Source: Nonomuraea endophytica
Lineage (GTDB): Bacteria; Actinomycetota; Actinomycetes; Streptosporangiales; Streptosporangiaceae
Assembly: GCF_014203235.1 (NCBI RefSeq)
Contig: NZ_JACHIN010000013.1
Location: 182,832-246,831, forward strand
DNA length: 64,000 nt
Reading direction: 5' to 3'
Positions within the stretch are counted from its first letter, which is position 1. Each line of letters starts with the position of its first letter. Below are positions 24,124 to 31,637 of the stretch, in pieces. The notes beneath the pieces were generated by a model. That model was not told the DNA's origin, did not search any database, and saw only the letters and a program-made list of their open reading frames with translations. A program made the translations under genes and the position numbers.

Positions 24124-25662
24124 TCACACTACCGCTGGTTCCTTGTCTTCCACGGGCAGGACCGCCGCGGCCTTGCCCGGCATCCACTTGGCGACCACCC
24201 CGACGCCCACCAGGGCGATGACCGCCGAGACCAGAGCGGTCACGTGCATGCCGTCGATGAAGGCGTTGAAGGCGGGGCCGAGGATCGCCGGATCGCCCTG
24301 GGCGGCGGCGACCGTGTTGGTGATGGACTCGCCGGCCGCGTGCCGTGCCGCCTCGGGAAGGGCGGTCAGGGCGGGGGCGATCTCGCTGCGGTACGCCGAG
24401 GACAGGACCGCGCCCAGCACGGCCACGCCCAGCGCGCCGGCCACCTGGCGGACGGTGTTGCTCATCGCGGAGCCGACGCCCGCCTTCTCGCGGGGCAGCG
24501 CCTCCATGATCGCGGTCGTCGCGGGCGGCATGATGTTGGCCATCGCGGCGCCCTGGATGAAGAAGACGATCTCGATGAGCACGATCGGGGTATTTTGATC
24601 GAACAGCGCGTAGCTGGCCAGGATCAGGGCGATGATCAGCATGGCCACGGTCGAGGAGAGCTTGGCGCCGAAGCGCTCGTTGATCCGCTGGCTGAGCGGC
24701 GCGAAGATGAGCTGCGCGGCGGCGAACGGGATCATCATGGCCCCCGCCTGCAGCGCGCTGAAGCCCAGCACGATCTGCAGGTAGAAGGTCAGGAAGAACA
24801 TCCCGCCCATCATCGCGAAGAAGACGATGCCCATCATGCCGATGGCCGAGCTGAAGCGGACGTTGGAGAAGTTGCGGACGTCGAAGGCGGGGTGCTCGAC
24901 GCGCCGCTCCCACCAGACGAAGGCGCCCAGCACGATCAGGCCGAACAGCGTCGGCAGCAGGACCTCGGCGTTGAGGACCGAGCCCAGCTCGCCGCCGCGG
25001 ATGATGCCGTAGACGACCGCGACCAGACCGATGATCGACAGGATCACGCCCACCGGGTCGAGCTTGGAGGGCTTCGGGTCACGCGACTCGGGCACGATCG
25101 TGCCGATGAGGATCATGCTGATGATCACGATGGGCACGTTGATCAGGAAGACCGAGCCCCACCAGAAGTGCTCGATCAGCAGGCCGCCGGTGATGGGGCC
25201 GATCGCCACCGCCAGGCCGACGCCGCCGGCCCAGACGCCGATGGCCTTGCCGCGCTCGTGGGGCGGGAAGACGTTGGAGATGATGGCCAGCGTGGCCGGC
25301 ATGATCGCCGCGCCGCCGATGCCCATCGCGGCCCTGGCCAGGATCAGCTGCGTCGGATCCTGACTATAGGCGGAGGCCAGTGAGGCCAGCCCGAACAGCA
25401 GCATGCCGATGAACAGCATCCTCTTGCGCCCGGTACGGTCACCGATGACGCCGAAGGTGAACAAGAGGCCGGCGAACACGAGGGTGTAGGAGTTGATCGC
25501 CCACTCGAGCTCGCTCTGGGTGGCGCCCAATCCTTGGACCGGATCGGCGATCGTCTTCATCGCCACGTTGAGGATGGTGTTGTCGAGCACGACCGCCAGC
25601 AGGCTGAAGACGAGCACGCCAAGAATCGCCCATCTGCGGGGGTGTCCGTTGGTGGTTTCCAT
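24124..25662 (-). CDS. MFS drug efflux transporter, EmrB/QacA (14-helix) type
   Basis: A 512-residue DHA2-family transporter. Motif C-like GIGGAAIMPATLAIISNVFP and motif A GDRTGRKRMLFIGM are visible; D/N residues in helix 1 (AVVLDNTILNVAM) are typical of DHA2 proton antiporters. About 14 hydrophobic helices. Expected to export cationic or hydrophobic drugs using the proton gradient. ATG 25662 is selected; an in-frame ATG at 25719 lies inside the operator repeats. Paired with the downstream TetR gene. Confidence 0.93.
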   Translation of the reverse strand: METTNGHPRRWAILGVLVFSLLAVVLDNTILNVAMKTIADPVQGLGATQSELEWAINSYTLVFAGLLFTFGVIGDRTGRKRMLFIGMLLFGLASLASAYSQDPTQLILARAAMGIGGAAIMPATLAIISNVFPPHERGKAIGVWAGGVGLAVAIGPITGGLLIEHFWWGSVFLINVPIVIISMILIGTIVPESRDPKPSKLDPVGVILSIIGLVAVVYGIIRGGELGSVLNAEVLLPTLFGLIVLGAFVWWERRVEHPAFDVRNFSNVRFSSAIGMMGIVFFAMMGGMFFLTFYLQIVLGFSALQAGAMMIPFAAAQLIFAPLSQRINERFGAKLSSTVAMLIIALILASYALFDQNTPIVLIEIVFFIQGAAMANIMPPATTAIMEALPREKAGVGSAMSNTVRQVAGALGVAVLGAVLSSAYRSEIAPALTALPEAARHAAGESITNTVAAAQGDPAILGPAFNAFIDGMHVTALVSAVIALVGVGVVAKWMPGKAAAVLPVEDKEPAVV

Positions 25663-25682
25663 GGGGGAATGGTCCTTAATTT

Positions 25683-25733
25683 CGATACGGGAAAGTTTCG
25701 CAACGTCACCGTATCGCAAGAGATTCCGATACG
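25683..25733. promoter_or_regulatory. TetR operator cluster before the MFS/TetR operon
   Basis: Three copies of one heptamer: CGATACG (25683-25689), CGTATCG (25710-25716) and CGATACG (25727-25733). The last two form the inverted repeat CGTATCG-N10-CGATACG. Related sequences GTTTCGCAA and CGTTTCGTAAG flank them. All lie within 75 bases of the MFS start, consistent with repression by the co-encoded TetR protein. Confidence 0.65.
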
Positions 25734-25761
25734 CAACGGTCCCGTTTCGTAAGGAAGCTCA

Positions 25762-25796
25762 CAAAAAGGGGCCGAGGGGATGCATCCCTCGGCCCC
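25762..25796 (-). terminator. intrinsic terminator of glnA2
   Basis: A perfect 11-bp stem, GGGGCCGAGGG (25768-25778) and CCCTCGGCCCC (25786-25796), with a 7-base loop. Read on the bottom strand it is followed by TTTTTGTG, a real T-tract. It lies 12 bases after the glnA2 stop, and is the clearest rho-independent terminator in the window. Confidence 0.85.
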
Positions 25797-25807
25797 TCGG
25801 GAAGCCC

Positions 25808-27190
25808 CTACAGAACCGGCAGGTAGCGGCCCAGCTCGAACTCGGTGACCTGGCGGCGGTAGTCGCGCCACTCCGCGCGCTTGTTGCGCAGGAAGAAGTC
25901 GAAGACGTGCTCGCCCAGCGTCTCCGCGGCCAGTTCGCTCTGCTCCATGACCCCGATGGCCTCGTCCAGCGACTGAGGCAGGGGCCGGATGCCCAGGGCA
26001 CGGCGTTCGGCGCTGGTCAGGGTCCAGACGTTGTCCTCGGCGGCCGCCGGGAGCTCGTACCCCTCCTCGATGCCCTTCAGGCCGGCGGCGAGGATGACGG
26101 CGAAGGCGAGGTAGGGGTTGCAGGCGGAGTCCAGCGAGCGGAACTCGATGCGGGTCGAGCCGCCCTTGTGCGGCTTGTACATGGGAACGCGGACCAGCGC
26201 CGAGCGGTTGTTGTGGCCCCAGCAGATGTAGGAGGGGGCCTCGCCGCCCATCCCGGCGATGGCCTCGGCGCCGCCCCAGAGGCGCTTGTAGGAGTTGACC
26301 CACTGGTTGGTGATCGCGGTGATCTCGGCGGCGTGCCGCAGCAGGCCCGCGATGAAGGAGCGGCCGGTCTTGGAGAGCTGGTATTCGGAGCCCGCCTCGT
26401 AGAAGGCGTTGCGGTCGCCCTCGAACAGCGACATGTGGGTGTGCATGCCGGAGCCCGGGTGCTCGGTGAACGGCTTGGGCATGAACGACGCCCAGATGCC
26501 CTGCTCCAGCGCCACCTCCTTCATGACCAGGCGGAAGGTCATGATGTTGTCGGCGGTGGTGAGGGCGTCGGCGTAGCGCAGGTCGATCTCCTGCTGGCCG
26601 GGCGCGCCCTCGTGGTGGCTGAACTCCACCGAGATGCCCATCGACTCCAGCATCATGATCGCCTGGCGCCGGAAGTCGTGGCCCGAGCTGTGCGGGGTGT
26701 GGTCGAAGTAGCCGCCCGCGTCGATCGGCTCCGGTCTCTCCCCGGTCACCGGGCGGTTCTTCAGCAGGAAGAACTCGATCTCGGGATGGGTGTAGAAGGT
26801 GAAGCCCATGTCGGCGCACTTGGCGAGCGCGCGCTTCAGCACCCAGCGCGGGTCGGCGTGCGACGGCGAGCCGTCCGGCATCAGGATGTCGCAGAAGATC
26901 CGGCCGGCGCCCGGGTTCTCGCTGCGCCACGGCAGGATCTGGAACGTCGACGGGTCCGGCTTGGCCAGCATGTCCGACTCGTAGACACGGGCGAAGCCCT
27001 CGATCGCCGAGCCGTCGAAGCCGATGCCCTCGGCGAAGGCGCCCTCGAGTTCGGCTGGGGCGATGGCGACCGACTTGAGGAAGCCGAGGACGTCGGTGAA
27101 CCACAGCCGGATGAACCGGATGTCGCGTTCCTCGAGCGTGCGGAGCACGAACTCCTGCTGGCGGTCCAAGGCAGCCCCTCGTGAAGACAT
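25808..27190 (-). CDS. glnA2: glutamine synthetase-like ligase, GlnA2 type
   Basis: A 460-residue glutamine synthetase-fold enzyme. The beta-grasp domain ends ~100 (RLWFTDVLGFLKSVAI, FDGSAIEGF, ESDMLAKPD). The catalytic domain has HPEIEFFLL, SHHEGAPGQQEIDLRYADAL, GSGMHTHMSLF and NRSALVRVP. At the position of the adenylylation tyrosine of GlnA1 the sequence is DNVWTLT, so GlnE control is not expected. The nearest experimentally studied relatives are GlnA2 proteins of Streptomyces and mycobacteria; the Streptomyces one is reported as a gamma-glutamylpolyamine synthetase, so glutamine synthesis should not be assumed. A GlnR-type half box lies 31 bases upstream, a terminator downstream. Confidence 0.88.
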   Translation of the reverse strand: MSSRGAALDRQQEFVLRTLEERDIRFIRLWFTDVLGFLKSVAIAPAELEGAFAEGIGFDGSAIEGFARVYESDMLAKPDPSTFQILPWRSENPGAGRIFCDILMPDGSPSHADPRWVLKRALAKCADMGFTFYTHPEIEFFLLKNRPVTGERPEPIDAGGYFDHTPHSSGHDFRRQAIMMLESMGISVEFSHHEGAPGQQEIDLRYADALTTADNIMTFRLVMKEVALEQGIWASFMPKPFTEHPGSGMHTHMSLFEGDRNAFYEAGSEYQLSKTGRSFIAGLLRHAAEITAITNQWVNSYKRLWGGAEAIAGMGGEAPSYICWGHNNRSALVRVPMYKPHKGGSTRIEFRSLDSACNPYLAFAVILAAGLKGIEEGYELPAAAEDNVWTLTSAERRALGIRPLPQSLDEAIGVMEQSELAAETLGEHVFDFFLRNKRAEWRDYRRQVTEFELGRYLPVL

Positions 27191-27220
27191 TGGTGGTCGC
27201 TTACAGGATGCCGTGTCCGT

Positions 27221-27236
27221 GTTTCGCACACGTTAC
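27221..27236 (-). promoter_or_regulatory. candidate GlnR half-box upstream of glnA2
   Basis: On the bottom strand GTAAC-N6-GAAAC (27236 to 27221), a perfect a-site/b-site pair of the actinobacterial GlnR consensus gTnAC-n6-GaAAC. The second pair needed for a full box is not present on either side. It lies 31-46 bases before the glnA2 start at 27190. Confidence 0.5.
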
Positions 27237-27321
27237 GTGCCCCTCCGGTGCGTGGCTCACTGACAAACCACCCGCGTCCACCTAATGTGAGCACGCAGAT
27301 CAGTCTCGGGGGAGGCATTTC

Positions 27322-27867
27322 GTGGCTATCGACCTGCGCAATCACAAACTCGACCGCGCCTTCGACCACATCGACGTGAGTGGCGGCGGCGAGATCGAGC
27401 GTGCGGACCTTCTGGGTCTGGGCGCGCGCATCCTGGTGGGCTTCGGCGAGTCGCCGACCTCGGCGACGGGCACCAAGCTCGTCGACAGCTTCGACGGGAT
27501 CTGGGCCGCCCTGTCCGGGGTGCTGGACCGCGACGCGGACGCGCGCATGACCCGGGAGGACTTCCACAAGGCGATGGCGGCGGCGTTCATCGACGGGGAG
27601 CGCTACGAGCCGGTCTTCCGTCCCGCGATCCAGGCGGTGGCGGAACTCTGCGACGCCGACGGCGACGGGTTCGTCAGGCCGGGCGAGTTCCGCACGATGC
27701 TGAGCGCCTTCGGCACCGCCTACGACGACGTGGACGAGGCCTTCGACCGCCTCGACCGCACCGGGCAGGGGGTGCTGTCGGTGACGGACCTGGTCGACGC
27801 GGCCAAGGAGTATTACACCGGCGAGGACCCGCACGCCCGCGGCAACTGGTTCTTCGGGCCCCTGTGA
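27322..27867 (+). CDS. EF-hand calcium-binding protein (calerythrin-like)
   Basis: A 181-residue protein with four EF-hand loops: DVSGGGEIERAD (~19-30), DRDADARMTRED (~73-84), DADGDGFVRPGE (~112-123, canonical) and DRTGQGVLSVTD (~146-157). Loops 2 and 3 have complete ligand sets; loops 1 and 4 are weaker. Length and spacing match bacterial sarcoplasmic/calerythrin-type calcium buffers or sensors. GTG 27322 follows GGGGGAGG. Its stop overlaps the start of the terpene synthase gene, an unusual partnership that suggests co-translation. It diverges from glnA2. Confidence 0.92.
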   Translation: MAIDLRNHKLDRAFDHIDVSGGGEIERADLLGLGARILVGFGESPTSATGTKLVDSFDGIWAALSGVLDRDADARMTREDFHKAMAAAFIDGERYEPVFRPAIQAVAELCDADGDGFVRPGEFRTMLSAFGTAYDDVDEAFDRLDRTGQGVLSVTDLVDAAKEYYTGEDPHARGNWFFGPL

Positions 27868-28838
27868 TGGTGATCGCCTCCATGAGGGACGTGCTGCGTT
27901 CCGTGCTCGCGAGGAAGCCGGTGCTTCCCGCGCCCCGCCGCGGCGGCAGTCCGGCCGAGGCGCTGCTGCCGCTGGTCGAGCGGGTGCCGGCGATGGCCGC
28001 GCCCTGCCGTATGCATCCGTCGGTGTACGCGATCGAGGCCGCCGTGCTCGACTGGGCCCGCAGGACGGGGCTGCGCGCCGATCCGGGCGTGGGCTTCCAC
28101 CGGATGGCCGGGCGGGCGTTCGCGGAGTTCGACGCGGCCGCCGCGGCGTTGTTCGCGCAGTGGCTGACGTGGCTCTACCACTTCGACGACGAGCTCGACG
28201 AGGGGCCGTGCCCGCTGGAGATCTTCCAGGGCCTGCTCCAGGGTACGGCGCAGCATCCGCTGGAGTCGGCGTTCGCCGACCTGTGGCGGGTGACCAGTGC
28301 CAGGATGAGCGACCGGTGGCGTGCCAGGTTCGCGATGGGGTTGCAGCGCCAGCACGACGCCTGCCGTACCGAGGCCAGGAACCGGGCGACGGGCCGGATC
28401 CCCACGATCGAGGAATACCCGGCGCTGCGCAGGGGCACCGTCGGCCCCTACCTTTACGACCTGGTCGAGCCGTGCCTGCGCGTGGAGGTGCCGGACTGGG
28501 TGCACGCCTGCGACGCCTGGCGCGAGCTGGTGGAGGCGTGCAGCGACACGATCGCCTGGTGCAACGACGTCGCCTCGCGCCCGAAGGAGCAGGGCGACGC
28601 CCACAACCTGGTCGTCATCGCCATGCACGAGCTCGACCTGGACGAGCGGGCGGCGACCGGGTGGGTGCTCGACCGCGTCGAGGAGCGCTGCGCCGACATG
28701 CGCGCGGCGGCCCGCATGCTGCCGCTCGACGAGCTGGAGCCCAAGGAGGCCCGCGACGCCAGCAAGGTGGCCTGCGCCTACCTGGCCGCGCCGCGTGCCC
28801 ACCTGGACTGGCTGCTGGAGTCGGCGCGATATACGTAA
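27867..28838 (+). CDS. class I terpene synthase
   Basis: A 323-residue single-domain (alpha) terpene cyclase. The aspartate-rich metal motif is DDELDE (in WLYHFDDELDEG, near 110) and the NSE/DTE motif is NDVASRPKE (near 237). An Arg sensor candidate precedes it (RRGTVGPYLYDLVEP) and an RY pair sits at the very C-terminus (ESARYT). These allow ionisation and cyclisation of a prenyl diphosphate; chain length and product (sesqui- or diterpene) cannot be read. No P450, prenyltransferase or methyltransferase gene is adjacent. ATG 27867 overlaps the EF-hand gene stop; GTG 27864 is an alternative. Confidence 0.9.
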   Translation: MVIASMRDVLRSVLARKPVLPAPRRGGSPAEALLPLVERVPAMAAPCRMHPSVYAIEAAVLDWARRTGLRADPGVGFHRMAGRAFAEFDAAAAALFAQWLTWLYHFDDELDEGPCPLEIFQGLLQGTAQHPLESAFADLWRVTSARMSDRWRARFAMGLQRQHDACRTEARNRATGRIPTIEEYPALRRGTVGPYLYDLVEPCLRVEVPDWVHACDAWRELVEACSDTIAWCNDVASRPKEQGDAHNLVVIAMHELDLDERAATGWVLDRVEERCADMRAAARMLPLDELEPKEARDASKVACAYLAAPRAHLDWLLESARYT

Positions 28839-28868
28839 CGTGACCGCGCGATTTCACTATGTACTCAT

Positions 28869-29363
28869 GTGGCGCGGCACAGACGGCGGAGGCGGCGGGG
28901 TCGGCGGGGGCTCAGCGCGATCTCGGCGCTGGGCGCGGCGGGCGTGGTGTTGTGGACGGTCAACCTGTTCAACGGGCCCGCCTGCGCGGTGCCGCGGGCC
29001 GATCCGCAGGCGGAGCGGTCGCTGGGCTTCGTGGTGAAGCCGGGCTCGGACGAGGAGTGGCTGGCCGTACAGGTGCTCGATCACGGCGGGCCGCTGCGCA
29101 GCGTCGAGGTCCGCGTGGACGGCCGCTGGCGCGACCTGCGGCGGCGCGCTGACGGCTACTGGGTGGCGCGCGACGGCGCTGGCGACGGGCCGTTCGCGTT
29201 CCGGGTCACCGACGTGCGCGCGCACCGCAGGACCGTCGACGACCTGGACCTGGCTCCCGGCGAGGTGCAGCGCACCGGCGTCTTCCTGTACGGCCCCGCC
29301 CGCCCTTCACCCGCTCCCACGCCGGCTCCCGCCGCTGCCGACAGCCAGCGCGTCTCCTGTTGA
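28869..29363 (+). CDS. membrane-anchored protein with expansin C-terminal-like domain
   Basis: A 164-residue protein with an Arg-rich cytoplasmic N-terminus (ARHRRRRRRGRRG), one helix (LSAISALGAAGVVLWTVNLF) and an external domain. Residues ~75-140 (GPLRSVEVRVDGRWRDLRRR, then DGYWVA, then GPFAFRVTDV) resemble the carbohydrate-binding C-terminal domain of expansins (CBM63-like), where a strand-rich module packs aromatic residues against cellulose or peptidoglycan. The catalytic D1 domain is absent, so it may only bind polysaccharide. The start is GTG 28869, 30 bp after the terpene synthase. Its 3' end overlaps the convergent ArsR-type gene by 57 bp. Confidence 0.72.
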   Translation: MARHRRRRRRGRRGLSAISALGAAGVVLWTVNLFNGPACAVPRADPQAERSLGFVVKPGSDEEWLAVQVLDHGGPLRSVEVRVDGRWRDLRRRADGYWVARDGAGDGPFAFRVTDVRAHRRTVDDLDLAPGEVQRTGVFLYGPARPSPAPTPAPAAADSQRVSC

Positions 29364-30293
29364 GGTGCGCCGGTAGACGACCTGCTTGCCGACGCGCATG
29401 CCGACCGCGAGCCCGCCGTCGCTGAGCACGCCGAGGTGCTGGCTGACCGCGCCGGCGGTGAGCGCCATGCGGCGGGCCAGCGCCGAGGTCGTCGCCGGCT
29501 CGGCCAGCGCGAGCAGGATCTGCGCCCGGCTCCTGCCGATGAGGGCGGCCAGCGCGCCGGGCGCGGGCGGCGGCCCGTCCTCCCACAGCGTGCCGACGCC
29601 CAGCACGGGATAGATGAGCGCCGACTGGTACGGCGCGGTCATCACGGCGACCGACGGCCAGTAGAAGGCGCTCGGCACCAGGACCAGGCCGTCGCCGTGC
29701 AGGCCGCTGTCTTCGCACCAGGGGCGGTCGACGAGCAGGCGCTCGCCGGTCCAGACGACGGCGGAGTCGAGGGAGGCGAACAGCTCGCGGGCGCCGCCGG
29801 TGGCCAGTTGCCGCGAGCGGCGCAGGACGTCGCGTTCGAGCAGGCCGTAGACGCGCGGCCAGTACTCGGCGAAGCAGGCGTCCCAGTAGGCCTGGAGCGC
29901 GTCGGCGGCCCGGCGCAGGCCCGCTTCGGGGTCGGCGCGGAAGCGTTCGGTGACGGCCCGGTCGACGTTCGCGACCCTGTCCGCCTCCTGGGCCGCGGTC
30001 TCGGGCGGCGTGCGCCGTACCCGGTCGAGCTCCTGCGCGAAGTCGGGCAAAGGGGTGTCGGGCGGCGGCGTGAGGAAGTCGGCGATGTAGCCCTCGGCGG
30101 GGACGAGCGCGAAGAGCTCGTCCATGTCGAGCTGGGCCAGGCGGGGGCGGACCGCCTTGATCCACGGCAGGTGGACGAGCTGGCGGGCGGGGTCCTGGAG
30201 CGTGCGCAGGCTGGCGACGAGCTCCCACAGCGGGGAGAAGCCGAACCGGATCCTGGCCACGTCTTCGCTCTTGAGCACCCAGGTGACTCCCAT
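29307..30293 (-). CDS. ArsR-type winged-helix regulator with large N-terminal domain
   Basis: A 328-residue regulator. Residues 1-~240 form an N-terminal domain found with ArsR-like helix-turn-helices in actinobacteria (DUF5937-type: RIRFGFSPLWELVASLRTLQ, later PSAFYWPSVAVM and YQSALIYPVLGVG). The C-terminal ~60 residues are the winged helix: LIGRSRAQILLALAEPATTS, then LTAGAVSQHLGVLSDGGLAV, with a basic wing. It diverges from an MFS gene across a 59-bp gap that contains a TTTAG/CTAAA dyad, so it probably represses that transporter gene and itself. Confidence 0.85.
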   Translation of the reverse strand: MGVTWVLKSEDVARIRFGFSPLWELVASLRTLQDPARQLVHLPWIKAVRPRLAQLDMDELFALVPAEGYIADFLTPPPDTPLPDFAQELDRVRRTPPETAAQEADRVANVDRAVTERFRADPEAGLRRAADALQAYWDACFAEYWPRVYGLLERDVLRRSRQLATGGARELFASLDSAVVWTGERLLVDRPWCEDSGLHGDGLVLVPSAFYWPSVAVMTAPYQSALIYPVLGVGTLWEDGPPPAPGALAALIGRSRAQILLALAEPATTSALARRMALTAGAVSQHLGVLSDGGLAVGMRVGKQVVYRRTSTGDALAVGSGGSRRGSG

Positions 30294-30297
30294 AGGT

Positions 30298-30313
30298 TTT
30301 AGTGTGCCCTAAA
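30298..30313. promoter_or_regulatory. small dyad between the ArsR-type and MFS genes
   Basis: TTTAG (30298-30302) and CTAAA (30309-30313) form an inverted repeat with a 6-base centre in an otherwise G/C-rich region, five bases from the ArsR-type start codon. The location fits an operator for the divergently encoded regulator. Confidence 0.5.
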
Positions 30314-30352
30314 TCGTTGGAGCCCCAAAAGCGGATATCTCATGCTCTGGGG

Positions 30353-31570
30353 GTGACTAACGCACTGGCCGAGAAGCCATCCTTCCTGCGGTCGAAGGTC
30401 GGCGGGCTGCCCAGGCCCTTCTGGGCGCTGTGGAGCGGCACGCTCGTCAACCGCCTCGGCACCATGGTGCTGCCGTTCACCGGCGTCTACCTGACCCAGG
30501 CGCGCGGGCTGTCGGTCGCCGCGGCCGGACTCGTGATGGCACTCTTCGGCGCCGGGTCGCTGATCTCCCAGCTGCTGGCCGGGGTGCTGACCGACCGGAT
30601 CGGCCGCCGCGCCACGCTGGCCGGCGGCATGCTGGCCACCGCCGCCGCCATGATGTGGCTCGGCTACAGCACCTCGTTGCCGTCGATCCTGGCCGCCATG
30701 TTCGTGCTCGGCGTGGTGATCGACGCCTACCGGCCCGCCTCCAACGCGCTCGTGGCCGACCTGGTCCCGCCCGCCGAACGGCCGCGCGCCTACGGGCTGC
30801 TGTTCTGGGCGATCAACCTCGGCTACGCGGTGGGCATGACGGCTGGCGGCTGGCTGGCCGAGCTCGGGTTCGTCTGGCTGTTCTGGATCAACGCCGCCAC
30901 CAGCGTGGCCTTCGCCGTGCTGGTGTGGCGGGCGGTGCCGGAGACCGCGCCGCCGCCCCCGGCCGAGGGGACGGCCGGCGGCGGGTTCGGCACGGTGCTG
31001 CGTGACCGGGTCATGGTGGGCTTCACGCTCGTCGTGCTGGGCAACGCGATCATGTACTCGCAGACGTTCACCATGCTCCCCGTCGCCATGACCAAGGTCG
31101 TCGGGCTCAGCACCGGCGAGTTCGGGCTGGCCATGGCGCTCAACGGGGTGCTCATCGTGGTGGTGCAGCCCCTGGTGTCCAACTGGCTGGGCCGCCTGGA
31201 CGCGCCCATCACGCTGGCCACCGGGCTGGCCGTGATGGCCGTCGGCTTCGCCCTCACGGCGTTCGTCACCAACGTGGCCATGCTCGCGCTCACCATCGTC
31301 GTCTGGACCGCCGGCGAGATCGTGACCGCGGGCATCGTCGGCACCATCGTGGCCGCCCTCGCCCCCGCGCACCTGCGCGGACGCTACTCCGGGCTGTACG
31401 GCTTCGCCTGGTCGGCCTCGACCGTGCTCGCGCCGCTGGCCGGCAGCGCGCTGCTCGGCGTGAGCCCCGGCGCGCTGTGGTTCACGCTCGGCGGCGTCGG
31501 CATGCTCTCGGCCGCCGGGATGATCGCCCTCGGGCCCGCCGTCCGCCGCAGAAGCGCCCTGGCAGCCTAG
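30353..31570 (+). CDS. MFS transporter
   Basis: A 405-residue 12-helix major facilitator. The helix 2-3 loop is LTDRIGRRATLAGGM (motif A) and motif B-like DAYRPASNALVADLVPPAER follows helix 4. A central loop at ~190-205 is Pro-rich (AVPETAPPPPAEG). The family resembles YdeE-like/multidrug or sugar efflux proteins; substrate unknown. GTG 30353 is preferred because CTGGGG is just upstream and starts upstream (30302) would overlap the regulatory dyad. Likely controlled by the divergent ArsR-type regulator. Confidence 0.9.
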   Translation: MTNALAEKPSFLRSKVGGLPRPFWALWSGTLVNRLGTMVLPFTGVYLTQARGLSVAAAGLVMALFGAGSLISQLLAGVLTDRIGRRATLAGGMLATAAAMMWLGYSTSLPSILAAMFVLGVVIDAYRPASNALVADLVPPAERPRAYGLLFWAINLGYAVGMTAGGWLAELGFVWLFWINAATSVAFAVLVWRAVPETAPPPPAEGTAGGGFGTVLRDRVMVGFTLVVLGNAIMYSQTFTMLPVAMTKVVGLSTGEFGLAMALNGVLIVVVQPLVSNWLGRLDAPITLATGLAVMAVGFALTAFVTNVAMLALTIVVWTAGEIVTAGIVGTIVAALAPAHLRGRYSGLYGFAWSASTVLAPLAGSALLGVSPGALWFTLGGVGMLSAAGMIALGPAVRRRSALAA

Positions 31571-31625
31571 AGCCAGGGACATCCCGGCACGGCGACGCCT
31601 CCGCAGGTACGAATGCGCCGCAGAC

Positions 31626-31631
31626 TAGGCT
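31626..31631 (+). promoter_or_regulatory. probable -10 element for leaderless nadE mRNA
   Basis: TAGGCT ends six bases before the GTG at 31638, and there is no Shine-Dalgarno sequence. This is the standard actinobacterial leaderless arrangement, in which transcription starts at the first base of the start codon. Confidence 0.55.
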
Positions 31632-31637
31632 GGTCGC

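Noticed and set aside
25762..25796. Stem-loop as a riboswitch for the MFS gene
   Set aside because: It has a T-tract only on the bottom strand right after the glnA2 stop, so it is a terminator.
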